Below are positions 1 through 13,300 of a stretch of DNA of 64,000 bases, one piece after another; the stretch's first letter is position 1; each line of letters starts with the position of its first letter. Below the pieces are notes generated by a model. That model searched no databases, was not told the DNA's origin, and worked only from the letters and a program-made list of their open reading frames with translations. The DNA lies in assembly GCF_048771995.1 (NCBI RefSeq), contig NC_133024.1, positions 91,482,501-91,546,500 of the forward strand. The letters run 5' to 3'. Source of the DNA: Taeniopygia guttata. Its lineage: Eukaryota; Chordata; Aves; Passeriformes; Estrildidae. The position numbers and the translations under genes were made by a program.

Positions 1-1120
1 AATTTGCAAGCAGTCTCCATACAAAGAGAATTTTTGTTATTTTTACACTTTCATACCAAGCACCCAGAAGAAACCTACTTGCTTTGCGGTATGTCAGAGA
101 AGCACTTTGATCCAATGAGTATATTTTTCCCAACTTTAGGAGTGAGATGGGAATCCAGGCAGAAAATGCAAAGGCTGCACATGCCACAGAAAAATAGAGC
201 AACACAATTATCCAAGTGAAACAATACCCCCCCACCCAATTAGTATTGCACACAGCCCTGAATCACATCCCATATTAATACCTTGAAGTCACTTGTAAGA
301 CTTTTTTAACCTAAAAATTTAATATCCCCTTTCTATGGGTATAGCCAATACTTTAATATCTGGAGCATATTTTATTCTGAACTAAAATTACATATCACTG
401 GGTACAGCTACAAGATTACAAATCTGGTCAGTCAAAGCAGAATAAGCAAAAGTAAGTAGGCATGGCTTTAAAAAACCCAAACTGTCACACAGCTAATCCT
501 TTTTAGCAGGTAGGCGAAAATCAAAGCATCTCATAAATATGCAGCCTAGACTGGCTAAATAAATTCTAGCAGTTTCAGCAAGAGACATGGAAGAATGAGG
601 ATACATGTTTACTTATTAAGAAAAGTGCTTCTATCTGACCACTTTTCTGTGGGGAGGGAGAGAAAATTAGTAAATTATAGATTATTTTAAGAATAGTGCA
701 ACAGTTGCTTCCTCCCCCTCAGCTGGTCTGCAAATTATCCCTTTATTTGTCCCAAATTTGTAGAATGTTTATATTTTTCCCAGATTTGCTTGGCATAAAG
801 AGGACTGATGCAAAAAGGATAGGCTAGATCTCTGGGTAATTTAAATGATTGCAATTTCATCACCTGTAATGGAATTAATCTGAATTACAGCAGCTGGGCC
901 ACTGACTGAAACTGGGTAGACCTGCCCCTCGGAAAATAAGCCCTGATACCTCCCTCTCACCAGGGCAAAGGCGTTTGCCTGGCAGCGTCACAGCTCTGTG
1001 AGAGACCTTAATTTGGGAGCAACTTTCTGTCCCTCCATGTACACACCCCAGGAGGGGAGCGGGATGCTTTGCCTTGGGCTCCGGGAGGGCTGCGGAGATG
1101 GTGTCTGTGCCATCTCCAGC
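1..1120. other. Upstream flank of RAB20, no gene seen
   Basis: This AT-rich single-copy DNA lies upstream of the RAB20 CpG island. No open frame here resembles a known protein and no repeat family was recognised. The short frame near the left edge has no recognisable domain. The last hundred bases or so grade into the GC-rich promoter block. Distal promoter elements may be present but cannot be identified by eye. Confidence 0.6.
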
Positions 1121-1280
1121 TGGAAGGACGCGAGCATCCCGGGACGCAGCTGCATTCCCCGAAGGCTCAGCAAGGCCCCCAACACCTCGCGAGACGCGGC
1201 TTCCCGGCAGCCGCCCAGCGGCCAGCCCGCCCCGGGGCAGCCGGGACCCCGGGGCCGGGACACCTGGCCCGGCTCCTCTG

Positions 1281-1307
1281 GGGCAGGGCAGGGCAGGGCA
1301 GGGGCGG
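1281..1307 (+). repeat. GGGCA short tandem repeat in RAB20 promoter
   Basis: Four back-to-back GGGCA units run into GGGGCGG, giving five closely spaced runs of three or more G. This pattern can in principle fold into a G-quadruplex on the coding strand. It lies about 250 bases upstream of the RAB20 start codon, in the probable promoter or 5' UTR. Confidence 0.7.
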
Positions 1308-1558
1308 AGGGGCCCCGAGCTCCGGCGCCTCCCCGCCCGCGTCCCCTCCTCCCGGCGGGGCGGGAGCGGGGCCGGGCCGGGCCGGGGGAGGAGCAGCCGG
1401 CGCCGGGGCCGGATCGCGGCGGCACCAGCGGAGCCCCCGAAGTTTGCGCTGCCGGCGGAGGCGGCTCCCGGGCCTCGTCCCGCCGCTTCCGGGGCCCCGC
1501 CGGGCGGGCCGGGCCAGGGGCAGGAGCGGCCGCCGGCAGGGAGCCGAGCCGAGCCGCG

Positions 1559-1730
1559 ATGAAGAAGCCGGACGGGAAGGTGGTGCTGCTGGGGGACATG
1601 AACGTGGGCAAGACCTCCCTGCTGCACCGCTACATGGAGCGGCGCTTCCAGGAGACGGTCAGCACCGTCGGCGGCGCCTTCTACCTGAAGCAGTGGGGGC
1701 CGTACAACATCTCCATCTGGGACACCGCAG
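1559..1730 (+). CDS. RAB20: RAB20 exon 1 coding part (GTP-binding N-terminus)
   Basis: The exon encodes residues 1-57 and the first base of Gly58 of a Rab-family GTPase. The P-loop GDMNVGKT (residues 12-19) binds the phosphates of GTP/GDP and Mg2+. TVGGAF (36-41) is the switch I/G2 region, and WDTAG (54-58) is the switch II/G3 motif. The start was chosen because MKKPDGK aligns with the human RAB20 N-terminus I remember (MRKPDSK), and it has a good context with a purine at -3 (GCCGCGATG). The exon ends at a clean donor, GCAG|GTGAGG, which splits the glycine codon of the DTAG motif. The same frame stays open upstream to an ATG at 998, but that extension has no Rab homology. Known role of the family member: RAB20 acts on endosomes and phagosomes and is reported to be induced by hypoxia and interferon; no hypoxia element is claimed here. 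Confidence 0.96.
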
Positions 1731-4700
1731 GTGAGGGGTCCCCCAGCACGGGGGGCAGCGCGGAGGGGTGGGGGTCCGGCGGAGCGGGGTGCCCCGGCAC
1801 CCGCGGGGTGTTTGCTGGCGGGCTGCCCCTCTCCTCCGGCTCCGGGGAGAGCGGCGCTGCCCGCGGCACCCTCCGTGCCTTGGGATGCGCGGAGCTTTCT
1901 TTTCCCTAGTTTGGGCTCGGCCCCAGTGTACGAGCTGCGGGGTGGGTGACCTCGCTCGGGACAGCCCGGGAAGCGGCGGGCAGGGGATGGAGACGTGATC
2001 CCCGCCGTGCCCCGGAGGCGGCGGCCGGCGTCGGGAACCCTGCCCCGCTGCTTATCGCCTTGGTTCGGCTCTACGGTGGAGTCAGTCCTCTGAATCATAG
2101 GGTTTGGCGGTAGGACAGAGTCTGAACAGAGAGACGACTTTGACGGACCGTAAGGGGCCTTACAACTACTCGTCTCGTATTTTTAGAATTGCTTTGCTAA
2201 ATGTGGATGTACAGGGAAGATTGCGGTGCCCGGTTGCGTTGTTTTACCCGAGTAGATGGCTGCTGGCTACAAGTTCAGTCAGGAATTGGAGAGGTTACAG
2301 CTTCTGTTCATCCCTTCTCGTTGTGTACTGTTGAGTTTGATATCAGCTGGTGTCAGACGCGGACTTCCTAAGGCATGCTGCCTGCCAGCCCTCCAGACGT
2401 GGCGTTCCCCTTCCCCGCAGCTGTAAGAAATCGGTGCACAAAGAGCACGGGCTGCCGGCACTTTCTGTCTGGGATAGCAGCAAGGGGCTGTCTGTCCCAC
2501 TGTTGTGGCAGGCAGCATCTCTGGGATGCAGGACTGAGTGTGGGCTGTGGTTTGGAGGCCTGGGGTGGAGGAGGTGGGAGAGCACGGACTGGAGAAGGAG
2601 TTTGTAGTCCTTAGTCATATGAATGTCTTGCTCTTGATTATTAAGTTAGGAAGCTGTCCTTTGTCATGTAAAGGACCAGAGTGTCCTGCAATTAAGTCAA
2701 TGGATGCTCTTGCCTTTAAGCTGTTCTTTGCAAATATAATCTTCGTTTTGTGGGTTTTGTTGTTGTTGTTTTTTGTTTGATTGTTTTTGGTTTTTTTGTT
2801 CTCATGTTTAGCTGGATTTTTTAAAACTGCTTAGTGGCAACATGAAGAATGCAGGTTATATGTCCTTGTGAAACTTGTGGAGCTGCAGCATCGTGCAATA
2901 TTCCAGTTTCCTCTTGATGAAATTTGGGAGGTGAAATTTGGGAGGGAAGTTCATTTGCTGTGTCACTTCATGTCACAATCTAGTCCAAAATGGCTTTTCC
3001 TGTGTCAGGAATTGAGAAGGAGGAAAGGGAGAAATGAAACTGCAGAAAAGTTATACAGAAACACTTTTGGGAAGTGTGGGGAGGAGGTGTTTAAGAGCTT
3101 TTTCTTGCATTTAGTAATCTGTTACTATCATGAAAGCTCCCTCTACCAGTAGCTCTGTTTTAAATATACTTTCTATATAATTTGCAGTACTTATTTTTTT
3201 AAATCTACTTCAGTTTTGGAATTTATTTGTTTTACTATGGAGAGTCTCCTGTGGCCAGTTGCTGCTTGCTTCTAGTAAGCCAGACCCCTGTGGGTGATTA
3301 GCAGTGGGCTTTATTTCAACAGAAAAACCATCTGCCTTGGTGAGATTGTTCCTTGGTAATTTTCATTAACATCTTCTATTTTTTTATCATACATAATAAA
3401 ATAAGTCCCTCCAAGGCTTGTCTGCTGGTTTTAGAGCCCTTTTTGTCAGTCATTTATTCTTATTGCAGTATTTTATTCAGTGTTAATTGAGGAATCAGGT
3501 TGTATGTGGAATCTGAAAAGCTCCAGAGGTGGAATCTCCATGTGCCAGGTGAACAACCAGCTGATATCTGTGTCAGGACAGTTCAGATGTTCAGAGCTCA
3601 GCAATAACTTCCCCAGTGGCCGCAGTTCCCTCAGCACCCTGGAGCAGGGCCACTGCCAGTGCTCAGCTCTGCAGTAGAAGCTCCTGCTGCTCAGCAGCAC
3701 TTCTGGAGCAGAATTGCTGAAGCTCTGTTTGCGGAGCAACAGTTGAAAAGTGTTGCTGTATTGTGCCAGGGTGGCATAACACATCTTCCTCATTCTTCTA
3801 TTGCTGGAGTTAGCACTGAGCCTGGCTGTCCCCTCTCTTGTGTTTCAGGAGCACACAGGGGCTCTTGCACCATCTCCCTGTTAACTTGTGCTCCTGCAGA
3901 ATGATGGAAGTTGCCAAAACTGGGCTAGACTGTTGGGGCCTGTGGGTTTTCATTTATTAACTGCTCTCATTAATCTTGGAATTAACAGAAGTTCCCAGGG
4001 CACGTATGCACTTTCTGCTGTCCTGGTGAAGAAGTAAGGGACCTTGTTGACACTGTAACTCTGGTGTTAAGTCACTAGGGGGTTCAACAGTCGGTGTTAC
4101 TTATTTGTTTATTATTTTTATTTTGTGTGGAACTTATGCTTTTGCTGACCTCAATGTGTCTGGAGACCTTGGTTTGTGCCTCTTATCTCTCTGCAGTCTC
4201 ACTGTCTTATCTCTACCAGGTAGGTATCAAGTAAGCTTGGAGTGTATAGTAAGGAGGAGTTTAAAATTTAGCTTTTTTGTCTGTTTATTAACCTGATGTT
4301 GCTTACTAGTGAATTCTTGTGAAGTAGTTATAGGGTTATCAAATACTGATACATGTTTTCTTTAATTATGTATGTGTAGATATAGAGAGAAATCCAGCAA
4401 CAAACAATCATCCAGGAGATGAAATTGTTTAGCAGAGCAATGACAAGAACATGGATCAAAGTTTGCACCCATCCCACCTACTTAAATATTGAGTGCCAGC
4501 TCAGGATGTCTGTCTAAATACCTCAATAGCACTTAATACAATGTATGATGTAGAAATAGGGAAGATTTGGCCTAGAAAAATTAGGATATGCATGGTAGTA
4601 GCTAGTTCAATACATAATTAAACAAGGTAAACTGGAATATATCTTTTTAAATTTTCTCCATTTGTATTATATTTAGTATGTGAATATATGTTTATTTTTC

Positions 4701-5955
4701 TTGTTGCTTATGAGCATTATTTTTGGGACTGATCTCCATAGAAGTCCCCTATGTTTTACTTGCAGTTCAGATTGTATGGTTATTTGTTTTTCTGGTATGG
4801 GGTAGGCATTTGGCTGTAACAATGCAAGCTTCAATACAATGAAGCTTCATTCTTGTAATACAAAGTGATGCTTGTGCACACTTAGACTTTAGTGATTGAT
4901 GAGAATATCTGCAGTAGTGGTGATGGATCAAAAGTTAAGTATGCATGGATACTAGTGCAAGTGTAATTGCTGATTTTCTGAGGTATTTAAAATGTTTGTC
5001 ATTTTCACTAATCACTCTGTTGATTTTGCATTACTTCCTGCTCTGAATTTAGAAAAATCTTATTCTCCTAGGAAGAACTAAATTTGCTTACCACCATGCT
5101 TAAAATGTGCATTAAAATGTGTTATCGTTAATGAAATCAGTGTGCACACCTGACCTGTTCTACCAAGTTAGATTTGAAGTGTAAATCAGTTATTCTAGGG
5201 AGGAGTCTTATCTGTACATTCATACCCCTCCTTATCTTGGAAAAATCAGCTGCTTAGTCTAGTCTAAATCTTTCATGCTCTTATCCACAGGCCCTGTAAA
5301 ATAGGTGTACAGAAGTTGTCAGACTTGATTGTTTTTTTATGTAAATGCTCATGACAAGTAGTTCAACATCTCCTATTTTCCAATTTGATGATTATGAGAG
5401 AAGTTATTTGGAATTGCATTCAAGTCAAGGAAACAAGCCACAGATGGAGAAATAGTTGGGAGAAGAATCATATGTTTGCCATGTTCCAAAGCTCTCCTTT
5501 TCCTAGACCTCTGCTTTTGGCAGTTTCTCCATTGTCAGAGGCTTGGATAGTCAGTCTTGTGTCTGACCCAGCACGGCTGCTGTTGTATTTGTGGTTGGTA
5601 CATAGAATTGTTTACTTCTTATATTCTGATGCAACAAATTGCATTTGTTGTTTTCTCTTTGGATCATTTAATTCAAAGGTACTAAAAAAAAAAAAAAACA
5701 AAACAACAACAACCATAAACTGTAGAAAGTTTAAGTACAAAAAGAAGTAACTGTACACTTCTAGCATATTTTGAAGAGCTAGTTTGCTGGATAGAGGCCT
5801 AGTCTTTAAAGCATTTGAATACATGCTTTGAGACATTTGTACTAGTTTTTTGAAGTAGTATTTTTCTGCAACAAGGAAAGTAAGCAACAACATCAGTGAG
5901 AAGACCTTCCTCCTCACACAAAAGGATTGAGGGTTGGACACTCAGGATGTCAAAG

Positions 5956-6010
5956 CTATATATATATATTTCTGTGTGTGTATATACATATGTGTATATA
6001 TAAATATATT
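5956..6010. repeat. AT/GT dinucleotide microsatellite
   Basis: A compound run of (TA)n, (TG)n and (TA)n units in the RAB20 intron. It is probably polymorphic. No function is suggested by the sequence. Confidence 0.85.
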
Positions 6011-6659
6011 TCCTACGCAGTGCTGACAGCAGCTGCAGAATACACTAAAGCTTCCTGCTGGGTGCTGATGGCATGTAGCTCAGAGCTAGCATGTAATCTT
6101 TTATGTCTGGCAGCACAAAACCTCCTGAAGTTTTGAGGGTCTTGGTCCTATTCCACCATTAAACCTGGAATAATAATGTGTGGTGGCTACAGCTAATGAT
6201 GTTGTAGGAGTGTTCAGGGATGTTTTCTGATGCCTTGGTATTTCAAAAGGTAAAACTTTTCTGTATGTTAGATTTTTCAGTGTCTTTAAGTTGACATTTA
6301 TTCATCTGACAGATAAGTAGTTTCTTAACCCCAGCAGCAAAATTTCTTCATTATTAGAGGCCATGTCCCCTGTGTTGCTGGCATAGTATTAGAGCAGTCA
6401 ACTGGTAAATGAATGACCAGTATTTTAGGAAATTCACATCAGGATCCTCTAATTCTATTATAAAAGGCTGAATTTTGGAGTTACCATCAGATATTCATGC
6501 AGCATTATAATCGGGAAACATGAAGGTTAACTTTATAGGAAGAAAACTTACCTTCTTATCTTGAGCTATCTGTCAACAAAGACTGACTTGTTTTTTTTAT
6601 TCTGTGAATACTCAGCTATAGGTTCATATTTTTATATCTTCCAGTTATTTATTTTTACC

Positions 6660-6727
6660 TGCATATATACATATACATACATACATACATATATATACGT
6701 ATACATACACACACATATATATATATG
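6660..6727. repeat. Compound CATA/TA/CA microsatellite
   Basis: Interrupted ATACATAC units are followed by TATA and CACA runs. The tract sits about 650 bases from the similar one at 5956-6010, so both may have grown from related AT/GT seeds. Confidence 0.85.
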
Positions 6728-7149
6728 TTTTTTAACTTGTTAGAGCTAGTATAGTTAGGGACAAAGGACATAAACGTAGCCTAGAAGAGGCTCTTCTGTG
6801 CTTTGAGTCAGCTGCAGTGTACCTGCCTCATGAGTTCTTGCTTGCATCTCTTGTGGCTGGTTTTAATCAGATGTTAATCAGTGCTAGTGAGCACGTGTGA
6901 ATTGCTCACAGCTTCTGATCTCTGACTGCTGGGGTTTCATGGGCTGCAGTGCAGGCAGCTGCCTGTGCTGAGCTTTCTCGGGCAAGGTGTCAATGTTTAG
7001 CTGCTAAGATGTGTTAGATTCCCTCCGGTAAAAAGGATTAGGTTCCTCCCTTGCTTAGTTAGGCTTTGACAATTTTGTGGGTTTGGTTTTGTTATTTTAT
7101 TCTTTTTTTCACAAGTTATCTGTGTTGATGAACACTTCCTTGTGCACAC

Positions 7150-7376
7150 TGAGTCAAAGAATATCTTGAGCTGAAAGGGACCCATAAAGACTAAGTCCAA
7201 TTCCCTGCTCCTTGCAGGTTTACTTAAAACTAAACCTTTAAACCAAATGACCAAGAGGGGCCTCCTTGAACTCTGAAAGGCTTGGTGCTTTTTTGTGGGC
7301 AGCCTGTTCATCACCCTCTTAGTGAAGAATCTTTTCCTAGTGTCCAATCTGAACTTCCCCTGATCCTACACTCCAT
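7150..7376 (-). mobile_element. CR1 LINE 3'-end fragment
   Basis: The + strand reads as the reverse complement of an avian CR1 3' region: 'AGAATATCTTGAGCTGAAAG' is followed by 'CTTGAACTCTGAAAGGCTTG' and 'CACCCTCTTAGTGAAGAATC', in the order known for CR1. The copy is old, with many substitutions and small gaps, and the 8-bp terminal repeat is lost. It is a truncated, immobile relic. Confidence 0.8.
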
Positions 7377-10300
7377 TTCTTGGTAAAGGCAGTGACCCAG
7401 CTTAGTTCTCAAGGCAAACCTGATATGGGGTGTGACTTGGTCCTCAGGGTGTGAGATCAGCCGAGGAAGCTGGGACCAAACATTGCCTTGTGTGGTGAGC
7501 AATATGCAAACTGTCGGTAGGTAGGGCACAAACATGGTCCTCCATCATATTGCAGCAGAACAAAGAAAGAAGAGGATTTAGGTGACACATTTCCTCACAA
7601 GTGAACACTGATAGAAGCCACTCTGTTTGATATTATTCTGGTTTTGACTTTTGGAAGTAGAGGATGACAGCAGGGAAAAAGAAGCTGCAGATGAGATGGT
7701 TGGGTGGGTTAGTTGAAGCCAAAGGAGGGCTCTGATGCATGTGCCTTTCTGCACTGATGGAATTCTGGCAGCAGTTGTGGTTGGGTTTTGCTGAATGTGT
7801 AGTGAGCTATCTTTAGTTCAGGAGGTTTCTTGTTGGAAGGACATAGGAGATATCACCTCAAAAAGTGTCTTGGGTATCAGAGACCATCAGTGAGGAAGGC
7901 TGCTGAGCATGTGTTTGCACTCAACAGGTGAGAACTAAACATAGAGGTTGGAAATTATGGAGAATAAAATCCTTTAAGTTTGTTGCTGGTCAGTCATGGC
8001 TTGTGGGCCAGTTACCAGCAAGAGTCTTTGATTTTTAGATTTTTAAAATAAATTTTTAAAACATTTTTATTTCCTTTCTGCCCTTGGGAAAATTATTTTG
8101 CAGAATATTATATTGGCCTCAATTAGTTGTTCATGATTGTTGTATGAAAAACAATGATGGCTGAGGACCAGTGCCTCATACACATAAAGTGTGGCTTCCT
8201 TGAGATTGCTGTGTATGGTTATAAGCTATATATTCTCATATCTTGAAAAGGAAACCATAAGAGTTGAAGCTCGAAGGAACAGAAATTCCTGTAAAGAGCT
8301 AACTGTCGGTGAGCTCTGTGTCTAAAGCCTCTGAAGCAGATACAAAGGAAGGAATAAAAATTTAAGCTATAGACTATCCCTGGAAACATGGTTTTGTTAT
8401 TGTGAAACAGTGCACTGGATTACTTTTTTTTTTTTTTTTTTTCAATGACTGTATCCTGAAAAGAGTAGAATATCTTGGGAGATGATTAAAAATACGAAGA
8501 AATAATGAACTGCCTGGGGAATGTCCTGGAGGAAGTTCTATTTTCTGTCCAGCAATTTAAAATACAATGATACACAAGTAAAGTCAAAGGTAACAAATTC
8601 ACTGCAGCTGAAAATGCTTTTGTATTCAAATTAAGTAAAAATACAGAAATACCTTGTCAGAGGGAATAGTGAAAAATACATATAAAAAAGAAACAGAAGA
8701 CAAAAGTAACACAATTTATTCAGCTATAGCTAACTTACTGAAAGCAGAGTTTTATTTCTAATGTGTAATTTTAGTACTGACTTGCAGAGTCAAGTTAATG
8801 GGGAAGTTATGGCACCTCGTGAGTACTTGATGCAGGCTAAGGTAAATGTATGTGAACCTCTGTGCTGCTTTCTGTGTTCCAGCCCCGACATTAAATCCCC
8901 ACTTTGCATGTGGTATTTAATAACAGTGTGCAAAGTGACTGAGCTGTTCTAGCCTAAGTGGGAAAGTACTCAACAGTTTGAGTAGGGCTCTCCCTGAACA
9001 GTCTCAGTGACCCAAGATATGTGCTTGGCTAAAGCTGAACAGGATCCTGCCAAGGCATTGCAGCTCGACAAATATGAGTGACTTTCAAGAGGACTTGAGT
9101 TTGTTCAAGTTCTTGAATTGACTCAATATGCCATTTTTTAAAGTTACAGATTCTAGGCTGGAGCAATATGAAGAATCTTCCTAATGAAGAGTTTGTGCCT
9201 CTGGCATTGCATTCTTCTTCCCTGGTTACTGAAGGAAGAGTTATATTTTGCAGATGTCTGTCAAAATTGACTCAACAGCCGAAAGATTAGTTAAAATACT
9301 GTCTGCTTTACACCAATACTGAAAATGTATGAGGGAGGGAGGCACAAAGAAGAGAAATGGTTAGCAAAACAGCGTAAATGCAGTGGCAAAGCTGCTCACA
9401 AAAATTGCAGATATATGGAAATTCATCTTCCTGATGGATTAGGAGCTGGTAGGAGAGACTGTAGAAAATAAGGGTGTCCAAGAACTGGATTATTGGCTTC
9501 AGTTAAACTGGTGTCCTAGAGGGTGTATGCAAAGGCATGGGTGTTCTGGGCCTGAAAACAAGTTACTAATACCCTGTTGCATTCTTCAGTTTGACTTTGT
9601 GAAACGTGTACCTGAGTTGTCTAAGAAACAACAGCTCTTTCAGTTTGAGTGTGAGGGGGAAAAACCCAGGGATGGGACGGGAAATGTTTTTCCCAGTAGT
9701 TCCCTCTCTAGCTGAGTAAACAGTGGGGCACAAAACAGCAGAATGCTTCATAAACTGTAATGTGGAGATGAATGTATACAAAGTAACACATGTTGACTCA
9801 ATTACAAATAGGTATTTAAAATTAGCATTTTATGTCCAGGTGCCTGAACTTAGGCAGTCAGGGTTGTGGTGTCTTTCTGTTGACTATACAATTAAGAGGA
9901 CAGTAGATACTTAAAATACTAGTGTGGGGCAGGTAATTGGCTGCTAGTTGTTTTACAATTACTACTTCAAGTGATCTTGTATGGTGAGTAAATTTCTAGT
10001 TTCAGCTCAGTACACGCACATTATGGTGACACAAATATCAAAACCAGGGAAACTCATAAGCAGCCTCACAGTGCCTTAGCTGAGCTTCTCTTGGTACTCT
10101 ATGGGCTACTTTAAGTCTCTTTACTTGACGCTGCAGTCACATCTTATATCTACATGAATTGTTTGCTTCACTGCAGTTGCTGTCCCGTGTTGAAGCCACT
10201 GGCCATGTGAGCTTCCAAGTGGCAGTGTTTTACTGCCTCAACTGAAGGTACACTTAAGTAATCCCTCATCTGAGTCACATTTTGCTGTTGCAAAATATCC

Positions 10301-13300
10301 AAACAACTAACCTTTGTTTGGGTCTCCATCTAGAAAGACGCTGAGTCTGTGGTGGATACATTTGAAGAATTAAAAATTGTGGAATAGAAAGAAAATTTCC
10401 TTTTCCAAGTCTGAATGATTTCCTTTCTTTCAGGAAAACACTGGGTACAACATCCAGGGGGTTGATCAAAAGGCATCAAAGATGTGATAAATTCATTTTC
10501 CTGTGCTTGATTAACAGTAATTTCATATTCAGTACCTGAAGATATGCCTAGGAAATGAGATTTCATGTTGGTGATTAAACTTAACTTATGCAAGTGTGCT
10601 GTAGAGAGCAGAGGTGGTCAAAGGAAGTGAGTGGGTTTTTGCTCTTAATTTGAATTCTTTACATAAGTAATTTGCTATCCTACATCACAGGAGATTCAGG
10701 ATAGCTTCCTTTAGGGCAACCAACTCAATAAACGTACAAGATTTCCACACCTACTAGGGTGTGTAAAGAAACAAATATAGAAGAGTGCTTATTAACATGG
10801 TTTTTAAAGGAAGATATCAGATGTGTTTGTGAATTTTCTAGTATATCTTTCCAACTCTTAAGAAGCAGATGAGAATCAAAGTTGGCTTTGCATAAGCCAT
10901 CAAGAAGTCATTCATGAAGGATCTCTGCTGAGAGCCTAAAGGCCTGTGTGAGCATTTGATGTAGCTATTCTCCCTGTTCTCAGCCTTTCTTTTTGATACA
11001 ATTACATATTTTCTATAAATTATTACATAACTTAATATTCCTAACTACCGCTTTTGTACTTTAGGAGATTCTTGCAAAATACAGAGAAAAGGTATTGTCC
11101 AACCGCTTTTACATACTTAGTTTAAAAATAATGGTCTTCTGTACAGTTGAAATAAAAGGAAAATTTTTGATTTACATTCTGCAGCTGATGACTACTTGAG
11201 TTTTTAGTCATATATAATATTCAACCATATATATTTGAATATGTGAGATTTTGTTGTGAAAGGCCTCAAAAATTCAGTTTCTGTTCTTCATAGTTGGGCC
11301 TGTGATCTAGGCATATAAATCTTTTGTTAATTGTTGAAAGTAGAAATAAGTATCTTGTTAACATTCTAGAGGTTTTTTTTGTTTATATTCCACCTATCAT
11401 TTGCTCTCAAAATTTTCATTCATTCAGAAAAGGGGAGAAATTACCAGAATCTGTGGTGGCTTATAGGTACAAAAATAAATGAAAGAAAAAGATGTGTGTA
11501 GTTGAGCCAGCATCTTCCAAGCCTCATAAAAGGGTTCATCAAATCTTGTGGTTTGCTGCAAGTGAGACTTGGGTGTTTTAAACAAAACAAAAAATCCCCA
11601 CTGGTATAATGAGTGAATTTATTTTAATTTTTTCCCCTTCCTGATAGAGGCTGTTGCTTTTTAAAAAACTAGATCTCCAATTTTGTGAAACTAAAAAGGT
11701 CTCAAACTGCTCATTTACTCCACCCCTACCAGTATGATACCTTCTTATTTTCATGAGACTGTAAGACTGCCTTTGGGACGTGAGCTTTCCTTCCTGCAGC
11801 GGATAGCTGTATGTATGACATTTGTATTGTTTTCCCTATCTCCCTTGCTGTTTTGTGCCCTTTCCATGTTGTCCTGTTTGACTCCTTTTTTCACTTCAAG
11901 TCTTGGAACCACAGTGGAAGTGGAATAGTTGTCTTCTCTTTGAGTGGCAGAACACTTTGTGACTCGGAGATACTGCCCTAATTATGGAAGAAGAGGATGC
12001 AGTGCAAGCAAATCAGTGAGCAGTTCCCTTTCTATAAGCAGCTTCCCCTCTTGGCAGGGGGGTTGAATGGTCAGACACTGGACAGAGGTAGCATTGCCCT
12101 TTGTAGCTTATTTGTTAAAAAGCTCAGAACTGAGTTGTTTAAGATTTTTAGCACTACTCCTTTTGTACCAGGTTGGAGAACAATAATAAGATTATGTACC
12201 ATGCCTCTTGTCTGATTGCAGTTTCTTTAATTCTCAAATTAATTCTCCTAAACTGTGGATATTACCTATGCTCTTTCTTGTGTAGGCAGAGAAACTGGAA
12301 GGAGAATTAGAAGGGAGAAGTAGCGCCAGAAATGTAAAGACCATTTGTTCATCTTAGTATAAGCTCTGAAAACACAAGTCACACATCCTGTGATAATATT
12401 ATCTTAATGTTTTGAACAATAAATATATTCCCACAAAACCCAGGTAGCAGCACTGTCTGAGACAGTTTCCCACTTCTGATACTTGCTGAAGGCAGCCCAC
12501 TGGATAACCAGAACTACCTCCTGCTTTTGACAAATAGCAACTATTTAGAAGCACCCAGTGAAGGTTTCAACTGAATAGAAACTGGTGGTAGCTGGTAAGT
12601 AATAGAATCAGTTATACTTTTCTTCAAGGTTAATTGTGCATGAATTCATTGCTTGTGTTCTTAGTTGAGAACCTGCCTATAAATCATTGAAAATGTTGAA
12701 ATAAATAATAATAAGTGAGCTAATTTTATGTCCCATGTTATTGAGTTTCTCTAGGAAAAAGTCAAACAGTAGACTTTTGAATTCAGTTTGCAAGATCCAT
12801 GGGCTTTATTTCTACACATTTAGTAAAGTTTAAATATTTTTCAAATTACTGGTGAAGGATGGTTTAAAGTTAAACTCAGTGTTACAAACCAGGAGCTAGC
12901 TTATAGTTATCTACTGTGCCTCAGTTCCATTTCACCAAAGGATGACTTAACCTTAAATAAGAGGCTCTTGCCAAAGTAACTGCAGGGGCAGACCAGCTGT
13001 GGGTATCTGCTATTGACCTGATAACCAGAGCTTCCTGAAGCATTTTGGACAACTGTGTTTTTTGTTATGTGTGCAAGAATCGTTCCTCACTTTGGAAACA
13101 TGTGACACAGAAGGTCACTTCTTGCAAAACAGCCTGCCAGCTCTCAAGTGTGTTTTTGTGTAACCTGGGCTCTGTTTTTTAGGATGTGAATGTTGTGATT
13201 CGTAGATGCCTTTCCTTCCCCCTCCTCACCTAGTAATGATCAGTGATAAATACCAGCATTTAGCTGCTGGCTTGCACTAATTTCAGTTCTGTAAAAGCTA

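Larger units (their letters stand above)
1120..2040 (+). promoter_or_regulatory. RAB20: CpG island promoter of RAB20
   Basis: A sharply bounded block of very GC-rich, CpG-dense sequence in an otherwise AT-rich window surrounds RAB20 exon 1. It contains GC boxes (GGGGCGGG-like near 1355-1362) and G-run repeats (1281-1307 and 1338-1395). I see no convincing TATA box in it, so initiation is probably dispersed, as is usual for CpG-island genes; the transcription start cannot be placed. The long open frames on both strands here are a side effect of few stop codons in GC-rich DNA. The role as promoter is inferred from position. Confidence 0.8.

Noticed and set aside
875-2098. Long open frames on both strands over the RAB20 promoter, including one of 407 codons on the - strand
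   Set aside because: They lie in a CpG island where stop codons are scarce, have low-complexity Gly/Ala/Pro/Arg translations and overlap the real RAB20 exon 1 antisense. Only the MKKPDGK frame has homology.
6660-6727. Repeating CATA units considered as a possible CRISPR-like or satellite array
   Set aside because: It is a plain microsatellite with no unique spacers, in vertebrate DNA.
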